The notes beneath the pieces were generated by a model. It ran no database searches. It was not told the DNA's origin and worked only from the letters and a program-made list of their open reading frames with translations. From Panacagrimonas sp046594215 (GTDB lineage: Bacteria; Pseudomonadota; Gammaproteobacteria; Nevskiales; Nevskiaceae), in contig JBKJPX010000014.1 of the NCBI GenBank assembly GCA_046594215.1, positions 1 through 64,000 of the forward strand: a stretch of 64,000 nt of DNA. The letters run 5' to 3'. Position 1 is the first letter of the stretch. Each line of letters opens with the position of its first letter. The position numbers were made by a program, and so were the translations under genes. Shown piece by piece: positions 15,985-25,484 of the stretch.

Positions 15985-16965
15985 ATGGATATCAAGCAAC
16001 TGCGTTACTTCGTTGGCATCGCCGACTCGGGAAGCCTGATGAAGGCGAGCGAGCGCCTGCACGTGGCGCAACCGGCGCTGAGCGTGCAGCTCGGAAACCT
16101 CGAGAGCGAGCTCGGCGTGAGCCTCATGCAGCGCAACAGTCGTGGCGTCGAACTGACCGCCGAGGGTCACGAGTTGTACGAGCGGGCGACGACGATCCTC
16201 AAGTATCACCGCGAAACGATCGAGAGCATCAAGGGACGGCAGACGCGCACGAGCGGCACGGTGTCGCTGGGCATCCCGTCTTCGGCCTCCCCGATCCTGG
16301 CGCCCCTGCTCTACGAGCGCGTGCGCAAGGAACTGCCGGACGTCTCGCTGTACATCACCGATGCCAGCACCGCCGCGCTCTACGAGTGGTTGCTCGAAGG
16401 ACGGCTGGATCTCTCCATCCTTTTCAGCCTGCCGGAAGACACGCCCTGCGAGTTCACCCCGCTGCAGGTCGAGGAGTTCTGCCTGGTTGGCCGGGATGAC
16501 GGAACGCCGTACGAACCCTCGATCGACTTCGAGCGCCTCTTCGATTGTCCCCTGGTCATGCCTTGCCGCTCCTCCACGTGGAGAAAGATCCTGGACGACG
16601 TTGCCGAGCGATTCGGCCGTCGCCTGGAGTCCCCGATGGAGACCGAATCCGCGAGCGTGATGAAGGCCGTGGCGATGTCCGGGCAGGCCTTCTGCCTGCT
16701 GCCGGCCTCGTGCGTCGAGCAGGAAAAAGCGCAGGGCATCTTCAGGGTCCAGCGCGTGGTCAACCCGGAGTTCCGCGGCGTGGTGTCACTGGCCGGCTCG
16801 ACGACGGCGGTGGCCCATCCCGCGCGTCGCGCCGTCAGGGACCTCGTGATCGATGTCGTGAAGAAGCAGGGCGCGTCGATGGGCGGCCTCGACGCGGGTG
16901 ATCTCAGCAGCGCGACGCCTATCTTGCGGGCGCTCCCGGGTCGGGTTCCGCCCGCATCGAAGTGA
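15985..16965 (+). CDS. LysR-family regulator
   Basis: A 326-residue LysR-type regulator of the common CbbR/Nac-like branch: residues 1-60 read IKQLRYFVGIADSGSLMKAS then LHVAQPALSVQ, an intact winged helix. The effector domain (about 92-300) has LSILFSLPED and SGQAFCLLPAS. It starts 233 bp from the divergent MaoC hydratase gene, the usual LysR arrangement, so it may control the genes to its left. The ribosome site GAGGAG precedes the ATG. It could also act on the minus-strand BVMO operon whose end lies 91 bp downstream; that is speculation. Confidence 0.88.
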   Translation: MDIKQLRYFVGIADSGSLMKASERLHVAQPALSVQLGNLESELGVSLMQRNSRGVELTAEGHELYERATTILKYHRETIESIKGRQTRTSGTVSLGIPSSASPILAPLLYERVRKELPDVSLYITDASTAALYEWLLEGRLDLSILFSLPEDTPCEFTPLQVEEFCLVGRDDGTPYEPSIDFERLFDCPLVMPCRSSTWRKILDDVAERFGRRLESPMETESASVMKAVAMSGQAFCLLPASCVEQEKAQGIFRVQRVVNPEFRGVVSLAGSTTAVAHPARRAVRDLVIDVVKKQGASMGGLDAGDLSSATPILRALPGRVPPASK

Positions 16966-17055
16966 GGCGGCAAGCGGAGGAAAAGCCCCGGATTGCACGC
17001 GGGCCAGGGGTCGTACGCCGCCGGCGATGACCCGTGTCGCGCCGAACCATTCCGG

Positions 17056-17838
17056 CTACTGCCCTGCGAGCGCCTGCTTGCCCGCCAGCATGCCGCCGTC
17101 GATCAGGTAGGTTCCACCGGTGGAATAGCTCGCAAGGTCGCCGGCGAGAAAGCCGATGAAGTTGGCCACCTCCTGCGTCCGCGCGAGTCGCTTCATGGGG
17201 ATGATCGCGACGCTCTGCTCCCGTACGTTGGCCACGCCCTTCTTCGTCATGATGTCTTCCACGGAGCGCAGCAGCGGCGTGTCGCAGGGTCCGGGATTGA
17301 CGCAGTTGACGCGGATGTTGTGACGCGCCCATTCGAGCGCCGCGGTCTTGCACAGTCCCACGACCGCGTGCTTGCTCGCGGTGTACGCGACGATGCCCTC
17401 GTTGCCGCGCAGGCTTTCGGTGGACGCCGTGATGACGATCGAACCGCCGCCGGCCTTCTTCAGATGCGGGAAGAGATGCTTCAGGCCCAGCATCACGCCG
17501 CGCACGTTCACCGCCATGACGCGGTCGAACACCGCCATGTCGAGGTCCTGGATCGACTTGCGCTCGTGCGGGATGCCGGCGTTGAGCACGCCGATGTCCA
17601 GGCGGCCGTGATGCGCGGCCGCGGCGTCGATCGCCGAGACCATCGCCGCTTCGTCGGTGACGTCGCAGACGTGAACGCTGACCTTGTCGCCGAGCTCTGC
17701 GGCCATCTTCTTCAGCGCCTCGGGATCGCGGTCGAAGATCGCGACCTTGGCGCCCAACGCGACGAGATGTCGCGCGGCCGCGGCGCCGATCTCGCCCGCG
17801 CCGCCCGTGACGATGGCCACCTTGCCTTCGAGATTCAT
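17056..17838 (-). CDS. Short-chain dehydrogenase/reductase
   Basis: A 260-residue classical SDR with TGGAGEIG at residues 11-18, NAG at 86-88, and S139, Y152 and K156 as the catalytic set. The conserved D at position 36 in VAIFDRD favours NAD over NADP. It is the last gene of the long minus-strand catabolic run, 28 bp after the hydrolase. It would oxidise a secondary alcohol to a ketone or the reverse, for example a cyclic alcohol before BVMO attack or a hydroxyacyl intermediate. The substrate is not readable from sequence. Confidence 0.88.
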   Translation of the reverse strand: MNLEGKVAIVTGGAGEIGAAAARHLVALGAKVAIFDRDPEALKKMAAELGDKVSVHVCDVTDEAAMVSAIDAAAAHHGRLDIGVLNAGIPHERKSIQDLDMAVFDRVMAVNVRGVMLGLKHLFPHLKKAGGGSIVITASTESLRGNEGIVAYTASKHAVVGLCKTAALEWARHNIRVNCVNPGPCDTPLLRSVEDIMTKKGVANVREQSVAIIPMKRLARTQEVANFIGFLAGDLASYSTGGTYLIDGGMLAGKQALAGQ

Positions 17839-17866
17839 GCCGATTCCTGCTGGTGCGAGGACGGGA

Positions 17867-18775
17867 TCAAGCGAGCTTCAGCTGGCGCCGCAACCAGCGC
17901 CCGGCGTTCGCGATCGTGTCGTCCGCCGCGCGCGAGCGTCCCGCCATGAACGGATAGACGTGCTGCTGCCCGGCGCCGTACTCCACGGTCGCATCGACAC
18001 CCACGGCGCGCGCCTTCTCCACGATGTTCCGCGCGTCGTCCTGCAGGACTTCCGCGTCGCCGGCGGCGACGAACAGCGGGGGCAGGCCTTTCAGGTCCGC
18101 GTGCAGCGGGTTGGCCAGCGGGTTGGTGCGCGAGGCGCTGCCGACGTAGAGGCCGGCCATCATGTCGGCGGTCGCGCGCGCGATGAACACGTCACTCTCG
18201 GCGTTGGTCTCGAAGGTCGAGCCCTTGCTCTCCATATCGAGCCAGGGCGAGAAGGCGACGATTGCGGCGGGCAGCGGCATCCTGAGTTCGCGCATCTTCA
18301 GCACGCTCGAGATCGCGAGATTGCCGCCGGCCGAGTCCCCGGCGTTTGCGGTCGCCTCGGGCCTGAAGCCCTGCTTGCGCAGCCATTCGTGCGCCTTGAT
18401 CGCGTCCTCGATCTGCGCCGGGAATGGATGCTCCGGCGCGCGCCGGTACTCGATGACGAGGGCCGGCACTCCGGCCTGCCTGGCCAGGTGCGCGGCGACC
18501 TTGCGATGGCTGGCCGCAGAATTGGTGACGAAGCCGCCGCCGTGCGTGTAGAGGATCAGCCGGTCCTTCGCGGCGCCGGCCGGCCGCGCCCAGATCGCGT
18601 GGATTCCGCCGGCGTCGACCTCCTCGTACGTCACGTCGGTCGGTTCGGCGGCCAGGCTCTGAAGGTCCTCGAGCAGCAATCGCAGGCTGTCCAGGCCCAT
18701 GTTGGGGTTCGACGCGAGCTGCGCGGCGATCTTCGCGCCCATGTCGTACAGCGCGTTCTTCTCGGCCTTGGCCAT
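17867..18775 (-). CDS. Alpha/beta hydrolase, hormone-sensitive-lipase family
   Basis: A 302-residue esterase. The oxyanion-hole motif HGGG is at residues 78-81, the nucleophile S148 sits in GDSAGG, a later AGDAEVL supplies the Asp and QQHVYPF the His. There is no signal peptide, so it acts in the cytoplasm. Neighbouring BVMO genes suggest it opens the lactone or ester they make. ATG at 18773-18775 has AGGAGA-like bases upstream. It starts 51 bp after the first BVMO stop. A paralogous hydrolase lies at 22889-23845. Confidence 0.88.
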   Translation of the reverse strand: MAKAEKNALYDMGAKIAAQLASNPNMGLDSLRLLLEDLQSLAAEPTDVTYEEVDAGGIHAIWARPAGAAKDRLILYTHGGGFVTNSAASHRKVAAHLARQAGVPALVIEYRRAPEHPFPAQIEDAIKAHEWLRKQGFRPEATANAGDSAGGNLAISSVLKMRELRMPLPAAIVAFSPWLDMESKGSTFETNAESDVFIARATADMMAGLYVGSASRTNPLANPLHADLKGLPPLFVAAGDAEVLQDDARNIVEKARAVGVDATVEYGAGQQHVYPFMAGRSRAADDTIANAGRWLRRQLKLA

Positions 18776-18826
18776 GATCTTCTCCTTTCTGTTTTCTCGT
18801 GGATTTCACGCGCGGTACCGCGCGGC

Positions 18827-20473
18827 TCAGGTCGCGGTGGCGGTCTTGCCGGGCTTCGCGGTGGATTTCGTGAACTCGAATCCCGGGAAGCCCATGTCGA
18901 CGCTCTCGTCGAGTTCCTGGAAATACATCGGCGCGCCGCCGAAGTAGAACAACACGCTGCGCGTCTTGCCCGGGATGTTGTTGCCCATGAGCCAGCTGTG
19001 GACCGAGGGATCTCCCTGGTCCATGACCGTCATCGAGAACAGCTTCTGCACGTGCCGGACCCAGCCCTCGACCCCGTCGGGCGTCGCCTCGATCACGGAC
19101 TCGCCGTCACGGCGCGCCTTCTGCACAACCGCGGAGATCCAGTCGACGACCGAGTCGATGATGATCGGAATGTTCGCGAAGGGCGTCTGCGGTCCCGAGA
19201 TCATGAACAGGTTCGGGAAGCCGTCGACCGTGATGCCCATGTGCGTGCGCGGCCCGTCGGCCCAGACGTCCTTCATGAGCCGGCCGTCGCGGCCGCGCAG
19301 GTCGATCGACGTCAACGCCCCCGTGCCGCCGTCGAAGCCGGTGGCGAAGATGATGATGTCGGCCGCGTGCTCCTTGCCGTCCACGACGACGCCGTTCGTC
19401 GTGATGCGCTCGATCGGCGTGTCCTTGACGCTGACGAGCGTCACGTTGGGACGGTTGAAGGTCTCGAAGTAGAAGTGCCCGAGCGGCGGCCGCTTGAGCC
19501 CGAACTGGTAGTGCGGGCTCAGCAGCTCCGCCGTCTTCGGATCCTTCACGATCGCGCGGATCTTGTCTCGGATGTACTCCGCGGCAGCCTCGTTGCAGCG
19601 CGGATTGACGAGCACGTCCGCGAACGTCTCGAGCAGGAAGCGGAAACCCCCGACCTCCCAGCCGCCGTCGAAGATTCGCTGCCGCTGCTCCGGCGTGAAG
19701 TCATCGAACATCTGGTTGCAGGGCGGCATCGGGAACGCGAACGGGTTGGTGCGCGTCCAGCTCCACATCTGGTCGTAGTTGGCGCGGATGCCGGCGCGCT
19801 GCTCCTCCTCGATGTAATGGTTGCGGCCCGGCATCACGTAGTTGGGGGTGCGCTGGAAGACGGTCAGGTGCTCTGCCACCTGGGCGACGACCGGGATGAT
19901 CTGCACGCCCGTGGCGCCGGTGCCGACGATCACGACGCGCTTGCCCCCGAAGTTCACCTCGTGCCGTGGCCAGCTCGAGGATCGGTAGACCTCGCCCTTG
20001 AATGTGTCGAGGCCCGGGAACGGCGGCATGTAAGGCACCGTGAGCACGCCGGACGCCGAGACCAGGTACTGGCAGGTGTAGGTGACGCCATGGTCTGGCG
20101 TCACCCGCCACAGCCTGGCGGCCTCGTCGAAGTGGGCACTCCGGATACGCGTCTGGAATTCGATGTCGCGACGCAGGTCGTGCTTGTCGACCACGTGGCG
20201 CAGGTAGGCGAACACCTCCTTCCAGGACGGCATGCGCTCCTTCCAGTCCCAGGTCTGCAGCAGTTCCTCGTCGAACTTGTAGCAGTAGCACCAGGCCTCG
20301 GAGTCGGTGCGGGCGCCCGGGTAGCGGTTCCAGTACCAGGTACCGCCGACGTCCGTGCCGGCCTCGAAGACGTGCGCCTTCAGGCCGATCTTGCGGAACT
20401 CGTGGAGGGCGCGGATTCCGCCGAATCCGGCGCCGATGATGATGGCGTCGTAGTGTTGCGGGGTGCTGGACAT
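18827..20473 (-). CDS. Baeyer-Villiger-type flavin monooxygenase with altered fingerprint
   Basis: A 548-residue class B flavoprotein of the BVMO family, which uses FAD, NADPH and O2 to insert oxygen beside a ketone. The FAD motif GAGFGG is at residues 14-19, the BVMO-typical GGTWYWNRYPGAR follows at 43-55, and the NADPH motif GTGATG is at 184-189. The family fingerprint F-x-G-x3-H-x3-W-P reads F158, G160, R164, W168, P169: the fingerprint histidine is an arginine (codon CGA). The rest of the enzyme is intact. Either specificity or coupling differs, or this is a subfamily with a variant motif. The neighbours are a CoA-transferase before it and a hydrolase after it. Confidence 0.9.
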   Translation of the reverse strand: MSSTPQHYDAIIIGAGFGGIRALHEFRKIGLKAHVFEAGTDVGGTWYWNRYPGARTDSEAWCYCYKFDEELLQTWDWKERMPSWKEVFAYLRHVVDKHDLRRDIEFQTRIRSAHFDEAARLWRVTPDHGVTYTCQYLVSASGVLTVPYMPPFPGLDTFKGEVYRSSSWPRHEVNFGGKRVVIVGTGATGVQIIPVVAQVAEHLTVFQRTPNYVMPGRNHYIEEEQRAGIRANYDQMWSWTRTNPFAFPMPPCNQMFDDFTPEQRQRIFDGGWEVGGFRFLLETFADVLVNPRCNEAAAEYIRDKIRAIVKDPKTAELLSPHYQFGLKRPPLGHFYFETFNRPNVTLVSVKDTPIERITTNGVVVDGKEHAADIIIFATGFDGGTGALTSIDLRGRDGRLMKDVWADGPRTHMGITVDGFPNLFMISGPQTPFANIPIIIDSVVDWISAVVQKARRDGESVIEATPDGVEGWVRHVQKLFSMTVMDQGDPSVHSWLMGNNIPGKTRSVLFYFGGAPMYFQELDESVDMGFPGFEFTKSTAKPGKTATAT

Positions 20474-20572
20474 GGCTGACTCCTGAAACGCGGGCAGTCC
20501 CGCGGACGTTAACGAGTGGGAGCGCGGGGCGCTTGCACGGACTGGCTCAGCGGTGACGTGCCGGCCCTCACG

Positions 20573-21778
20573 TCAGGCCCGCGACGCGAGCCGGCCGATC
20601 GTCTCCGCGGGCAGTTCGGTGAATGCTTCGAGCACGCGCTGCGTATCCGCCCCGAGCCGGTGACTCGGCTCGAGGGGACGATGCGGCACGCCGTCGTACT
20701 GCATCGGGGAGCGCTGGACCACGATCGGGCCGAGGTCCGGATGATCGATGCGCGCCAGGGCCCCGCGGGCGTGCATGTTGCGATCGTTCATGACCGCTTC
20801 GAGGTCGCGCACGGGCGCCGACGGCACGGAGGCCGCGATGAGCTTCTCGAACAGCGGTTCGGTGTTCATCGTCACGGTCCACGCGCCGATCAGCTCGTCC
20901 ACGAGGTCCATGTGCTCCACGCGCAGCTTGAGCGTCTGCAGGCGCGGGTCGGTCGCGAGGTCGGGGCGCTCCATGACCCGCGTCAGGCGCTGCCAGTGGA
21001 CATCACCGACGCAGATCAGCGCGATCCATCCGTCCGCAGTCGGATAGACGTTGTAAGGGCTCTCGGCCAGGCCGCCGTGCCGGTTCCCGGTACGCGACAG
21101 CGCGAATTCCCCCTTCGAGAACCAGTGCATGCCCAGGTTGGACGACAGCGATGCGTAGACCGCGTCCTGCATCGACACCTCGAGGCGGCGCGCGACACCG
21201 CTGCGCTCGCGTTCATACAGCGCCGTGGCGATCGCGCCGTACAGGTGGATGCCCGCGAAGAAATCCGCGATGGCCGGGCCGCATTTGACGGGGGGACGAT
21301 CGGGGAACCCGGTGACGTGCATCGCGCCTGACATGGCCTGCACCGTGAGATCCATGGCCGGGTAGTTCGCATACGGGCCGTTGCGCCCGAAGCCAGAGCT
21401 CGAGGCGTAGATGAGCCGCGGGTTGGCCGCGCGCAGCGAAGCCTCGCCGACTCCGAGCTTGTCCATCACACCCGGCGCGAAGTTCTCGACCAGGACGTCC
21501 GCATTTTTCGCGAGCGCGCGCAGGGCTTTCTTGCCGTCCTCGCTCTTGAGGTCGATCTGCAGCGACTCCTTGCAGCCATTGAGCATCGCGAAGGGCAGCC
21601 CTGCTCCACCGACCACGCCGCGGCGCCGCAGCGGTTCGCCGCCGGGAGGCTCGATCTTGAGGACCGTCGCGCCTGCCAGCGCCATCAGGTAGGTCGCGTA
21701 GGGGCCGTTGTAGATCTGCGTGAGGTCGATGACGAGCAGACCCTGCATCGGCAAGCCGGAGACGTCGGGAGGGGTCAT
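20573..21778 (-). CDS. Class III (CaiB/BaiF) CoA-transferase
   Basis: A 401-residue family III CoA-transferase, an interlocked dimer that moves CoA between acyl-CoA and a free acid through an aspartyl-CoA. The expected catalytic Asp is D143 in AMDLTVQAMSG. N-terminal DLTQIYNGPYATYLMALAGATVLKIE is typical. It overlaps the end of the alcohol dehydrogenase gene by 4 bp, so the two are translationally coupled. In this context it would activate the acid made by the alcohol and aldehyde dehydrogenases for beta-oxidation. The donor and acceptor are unknown. Confidence 0.9.
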   Translation of the reverse strand: MTPPDVSGLPMQGLLVIDLTQIYNGPYATYLMALAGATVLKIEPPGGEPLRRRGVVGGAGLPFAMLNGCKESLQIDLKSEDGKKALRALAKNADVLVENFAPGVMDKLGVGEASLRAANPRLIYASSSGFGRNGPYANYPAMDLTVQAMSGAMHVTGFPDRPPVKCGPAIADFFAGIHLYGAIATALYERERSGVARRLEVSMQDAVYASLSSNLGMHWFSKGEFALSRTGNRHGGLAESPYNVYPTADGWIALICVGDVHWQRLTRVMERPDLATDPRLQTLKLRVEHMDLVDELIGAWTVTMNTEPLFEKLIAASVPSAPVRDLEAVMNDRNMHARGALARIDHPDLGPIVVQRSPMQYDGVPHRPLEPSHRLGADTQRVLEAFTELPAETIGRLASRA

Positions 21779-22836
21779 GGGGCCGAACGAACCAGGACCG
21801 AGCGACCCATCACGCGCCCGGCCTTGAGATCGAGCAAGGCCTGGTTCACGTCATCGACCGGGCAGCACTGCACAGGCGTCGGCTTGAGCTTGCCGCTGTT
21901 GGCCAGCGCCAGCACTTCGCGAAGGTCCGCCGGCGTGCCGGTGTTGCTGCCGCGTATCGTCAGGGCGCGGAAGATCATGCCGGCCAGCGACAACGACAGC
22001 TCGCCGCCCGCGACACCCACCATGACCAGGGTGCCGCCCTTGGCCAGGATCTCGAAGGCGACGCGCGCGGTGTCGTCGTTGTTGACGAAATCGAGCACGG
22101 CCGGCGTCGGACCGCCGCAGGCCGCGGTGATGCGGGCCGCAAGTCCTTCGGGCGATCCGTCGATGGCCTGCCGCGCGCCGGCCTCGAGCGCGGCGGCGCG
22201 CTTGGCGGCGTCGAGGTCGATCGAGACGATGTTGTGATGGCCGAAGGCCTGGAGCATCGCGATCGCGAGCAGGCCGAGGCCGCCGGCGCCGATCAGGACG
22301 ACGGGCTTTTCCGGCGCCAGCTTCGGCAGCTTCTTCACAGCGGACAGGACGCTCAGTCCCGAGCACGCGTACGTGGCGGCCAGCGCGGGATCCACGGTGC
22401 CGGGGTCCGCGAGGTAGCGCGAGTGCGGAACGACGACGTGCGAGCCGAACCCGCCGTTGCGCACGACGCCGATCGAGCGCTGCGCCGTGCACAGGTTGTC
22501 GTCGCCCGTGCCGCAGGCTTCGCAGTTGCCGCAACCGAGCCAGGGATAGACCACGCGCACGTCGCCGACCTTCACGCCCGTGGCGTCGGGGCCCAGCTTG
22601 GCGACACGGCCCGCGATCTCGTGGCCCGGCGCGCGCGGGAGCTCCACGCCGCGGTCCGCGAGCTTCATGATCTTGCCGCCCCCCATGTTGTACTCACCCT
22701 TCCAGAAGTGAAGGTCGGAATGGCAGATGCCGCAGTGCGTGACCTCGATCAGCACCTCGGAGCCCTGCGGCTCGGGTGTCGGCAGTTCGACGGATTCCAG
22801 CGGTGCGCTAGGCTTGACCACCATCCAGGCTTGCAT
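21775..22836 (-). CDS. Zinc-dependent alcohol dehydrogenase
   Basis: A 353-residue medium-chain dehydrogenase. Catalytic zinc ligands are C35 with H72 and E73 (HCGICHSD and GHE), structural zinc ligands are C102, C105, C108 and C116. The Rossmann motif GAGGLG lies near 183. It resembles primary-alcohol enzymes such as the 6-hydroxyhexanoate dehydrogenase ChnD in role. The open frame continues far upstream, but the ATG at 22834-22836 gives the family N-terminus; it sits 52 bp after the hydrolase stop. It would oxidise the hydroxy acid made from the lactone to an aldehyde acid for the aldehyde dehydrogenase of the same run. Confidence 0.9.
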   Translation of the reverse strand: MQAWMVVKPSAPLESVELPTPEPQGSEVLIEVTHCGICHSDLHFWKGEYNMGGGKIMKLADRGVELPRAPGHEIAGRVAKLGPDATGVKVGDVRVVYPWLGCGNCEACGTGDDNLCTAQRSIGVVRNGGFGSHVVVPHSRYLADPGTVDPALAATYACSGLSVLSAVKKLPKLAPEKPVVLIGAGGLGLLAIAMLQAFGHHNIVSIDLDAAKRAAALEAGARQAIDGSPEGLAARITAACGGPTPAVLDFVNNDDTARVAFEILAKGGTLVMVGVAGGELSLSLAGMIFRALTIRGSNTGTPADLREVLALANSGKLKPTPVQCCPVDDVNQALLDLKAGRVMGRSVLVRSAP

Positions 22837-22888
22837 GGGTGTTCCTCTCTCCAGTTCGTCGTACGTTCGTTGTTCGAGTTGTCTGCGC

Positions 22889-23845
22889 CTACTCGCACAA
22901 GGCCCGGCGCAGCGCCTCGGTCTCGTCGCGCGCCAGCGCCCTGGCGCAGCGGGCGCCGGCCACCAGGTTGAAGGCGTGGTACGCCCCCGGGTACACGTGC
23001 AGCTCCAGCGCCACGCCGGTATCGACCAGACGCCGTGCGAAGTCCAGATCCTCGCTCGCGAACAGGTCGATCGCGCCCAGCGCGAGGAAGGTCGGCGGCA
23101 GGCCCGAGACGTCGGGCGCGCGGCCTGGTACCGCGCAGGGCGATGGCGCCACGCGATCGTGAACGCGCAGCAGCGACGACCAGCCGTAGCGGTTGGCCGA
23201 CGCCGTCCACACATGGCGGCCGTTGAAGGGATGTTCGCCGGTGCGATCGTCGAGCATCGGGAAGAGCAGTTGCAGGTGGGCGATGCGCGGAGCGCCCTCG
23301 TCGTGATTGCGCAGTGCCAGCCCCGCGGCGAGCCCCCCGCCGGCGCTCACGCCGCGCACGGCGATGCGTGCCGGGTCGAGCGACAGCGCCGGAGCCTGCG
23401 CGTGCAGCCAGGCCAGCGCGGCGGCCGAATCGTCGAGGCCGGCGGGATGCGGATGCTCAGGCGCGAGCCGGTAGTCCGGCGCGAGACCCACGATGCCGAG
23501 TTCGGCCGACAGCCGCCGCAGGGTGGCGTCCTCGCGCTGCGCGGTGCCGGCGACATAGCCGCCGCCGTGCAGGTCGAGTATCGCGGGCCGCGCGCCGCCC
23601 GCCCTCGCGCCGGCCGGCGGTTCGTACAGCAGCGCCGGCACTGCGGGCGCGCCATTGAGCGCTGGTATGTCGATGCGCCGCACCGTCACGCCGGCGGCAT
23701 CGATTCCCAGCACGGCCGGCACGCCGGCCAGCGCGGCGCGAACGGCCGAAAGGCTTGCGTCGGACAGGTTCGACAGGTCCGGCAGCAGGCTGACGAAGGC
23801 GCGCAGGTCGGGATCGACCTGCGCCAGCGGGTCGCGCGCGCTCAT
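22889..23845 (-). CDS. Alpha/beta hydrolase (probable lactonase/esterase)
   Basis: A 318-residue hormone-sensitive-lipase type hydrolase. HGGG is at residues 93-96, the nucleophile S167 is in GVSAGGG, the Asp is in ALGAIDLF and the His in GAYHAFN. It has no signal peptide. Its ATG overlaps the BVMO stop by 4 bp (ATGA), so translation is coupled to the BVMO at 23842-25479. That pairing is the classic ketone to lactone to hydroxy acid module, as with ChnB and ChnC. The other hydrolase of the run (17867-18775) is related but has a GDSAGG nucleophile block. Confidence 0.9.
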   Translation of the reverse strand: MSARDPLAQVDPDLRAFVSLLPDLSNLSDASLSAVRAALAGVPAVLGIDAAGVTVRRIDIPALNGAPAVPALLYEPPAGARAGGARPAILDLHGGGYVAGTAQREDATLRRLSAELGIVGLAPDYRLAPEHPHPAGLDDSAAALAWLHAQAPALSLDPARIAVRGVSAGGGLAAGLALRNHDEGAPRIAHLQLLFPMLDDRTGEHPFNGRHVWTASANRYGWSSLLRVHDRVAPSPCAVPGRAPDVSGLPPTFLALGAIDLFASEDLDFARRLVDTGVALELHVYPGAYHAFNLVAGARCARALARDETEALRRALCE

Positions 23846-25479
23846 GCCGCACCAGCCCGCTCGCGCTCGGGCTTGAGCACGAAGCCCTCGTAGCCGGCCG
23901 CGACGATCTCGTCGCACTTGCTGCGATAGGCGCCGACGCCGCCGATGTAGGGCAGGAACATGCGCGGCTTGCCCGGGATGTTGGCGCCCATGTACCAGGA
24001 CGCCGCTTTCGGGTACAGCGTGGTGTTCGCGACCTCGCGCACGTGGTCGACCCAGGCGTCCTGCGCCTGGGGGGAGGCCTCGATCGTGGCCAGGCCATTG
24101 TTCCGAAGATGTTCGAGGCAGTCGGTGATCCACTCCACGTGCTGCTCGATGGAGGTCACCATGTTGCTCAGCACCGAGGGGCTGCCCGGCCCGGTCACCG
24201 TGAACAGGTTCGGAAAGCCCGCCACCATGAGGCCGAGGTAGTTGCGCGGCCCCTCCTTCCATTCCTTGCGCAGCGAGCGGCCCTCCGAAGTGCGGATGTC
24301 CATCGCGAGCAGTGCGCCCGTCATCGCGTCGAACCCGGTGGCGCACACGAGCACGTCCGCCCCATAGGTCTGCCGCGCGGTCTTCACGCCGTGCGCGGTG
24401 ATCGTGTCCAGCGGTTCGGCGTTGAGGTCGATCAGCGACACGTTGTCGCGATTGAAGGCCTCGTAGTAGTCGATCTCCAGGCAGATGCGCTTGGTGCCGA
24501 TCGGATAGGTGCTCGGCAGCAGCTTGCGCGCCGTCTCCGGGTCGCGCACGGTCGCCATGATCTTGTCGCGCACGAACTGCGCGGCCAGCTCGTTGGCCTC
24601 GGTGGATTTCACGAGGTCGGTGTAGGCGTGCATGAAATTCGCGCCGCCGATGTTCCAGCGCCGTTCGAACTCCGCCTGTCGCACGTCGGGCGCCGTGGTC
24701 AGCGCGGGCACCTTGGCGTACTCGTACACGCAGCCGCTGCGCGACTGGCGGTTGTCCGCGCGACGCTGCGCATAGCCTGCCTTCACGCCCTCGAGTTCCG
24801 CGGGGTCGAGCAGGTGGTTGCCGGCCGGCACGCTGAAATTGGGCGTGCGCTGGAACACCGTCACGTGCGCGGCCTGGCGCGCGATCGAGGGGATCGCCTG
24901 CACCGCCGACGAGCCGGTGCCGATCACAGCGACGCGCTTGCCGGCGAATTCGGGCGGCTGCTGCGGCCAGCGGCCCGTGTGCAGCACCGGCCCCGCGAAG
25001 TCGTCGAGGCCACGAAGATCCGGCGTGTTCGACGTCGACAGGCAGCCCGTCGCCATCACGCAGAAGCGCGCGTCGACGCTGAAGCCGTCCTCGGCCTCCA
25101 CCGTCCAGCGTCCGGCCTCGGCATCCCAGGTCGCGGCCTTCACGCGGCTATCGAAACGGATGTCGCGCCGCAGGTCGAAACGATCGGCGACGTGTTCGAG
25201 GTAGCGCAGGATCTCGGGCTGGGCGGCGTAGCGCTCGGTCCAGTCCCATTCCTGCTGCAGCGCTTCGTCGAACGAGTAGGAGTAGTCCACGCTCGCGACG
25301 TCGCAACGCGCGCCCGGGTAGCGATTCCAGTACCAGGTGCCGCCGATACCTGCGGCGCTTTCGAGCGCGATCGCGGACAGCCCCGCGCGGCGCAGGCGGT
25401 GGAGCAGGTACAGACCGGAAAAACCGGCTCCGACGACGACGACGTCGACCTTCTTTCCCTTTGCGGGGGAGGCGGGCAT
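23842..25479 (-). CDS. Baeyer-Villiger monooxygenase
   Basis: A 545-residue class B flavin monooxygenase with every expected motif: FAD-binding GAGFSG at 17-22, GGTWYWNRYPGAR at 46-58, the full fingerprint F161, G163, H167, W171, P172, and NADPH-binding GTGSSA at 187-192. It should turn a ketone into an ester or lactone. The open frame continues into the aldehyde dehydrogenase gene; the ATG at 25477-25479 lies 5 bp after that gene's stop. The hydrolase gene follows with a 4-bp overlap. It is clearly a paralogue of, but distant from, the variant BVMO at 18827. Confidence 0.94.
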   Translation of the reverse strand: MPASPAKGKKVDVVVVGAGFSGLYLLHRLRRAGLSAIALESAAGIGGTWYWNRYPGARCDVASVDYSYSFDEALQQEWDWTERYAAQPEILRYLEHVADRFDLRRDIRFDSRVKAATWDAEAGRWTVEAEDGFSVDARFCVMATGCLSTSNTPDLRGLDDFAGPVLHTGRWPQQPPEFAGKRVAVIGTGSSAVQAIPSIARQAAHVTVFQRTPNFSVPAGNHLLDPAELEGVKAGYAQRRADNRQSRSGCVYEYAKVPALTTAPDVRQAEFERRWNIGGANFMHAYTDLVKSTEANELAAQFVRDKIMATVRDPETARKLLPSTYPIGTKRICLEIDYYEAFNRDNVSLIDLNAEPLDTITAHGVKTARQTYGADVLVCATGFDAMTGALLAMDIRTSEGRSLRKEWKEGPRNYLGLMVAGFPNLFTVTGPGSPSVLSNMVTSIEQHVEWITDCLEHLRNNGLATIEASPQAQDAWVDHVREVANTTLYPKAASWYMGANIPGKPRMFLPYIGGVGAYRSKCDEIVAAGYEGFVLKPERERAGAA

Positions 25480-25484
25480 GGCGG

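Noticed and set aside
17684..20479. A plus-strand open frame of 931 codons opposite the hydrolase and the first BVMO
   Set aside because: It is rich in Arg, Val, Ala and His, has no domain, and is the antisense of two clear genes in a very GC-rich sequence.
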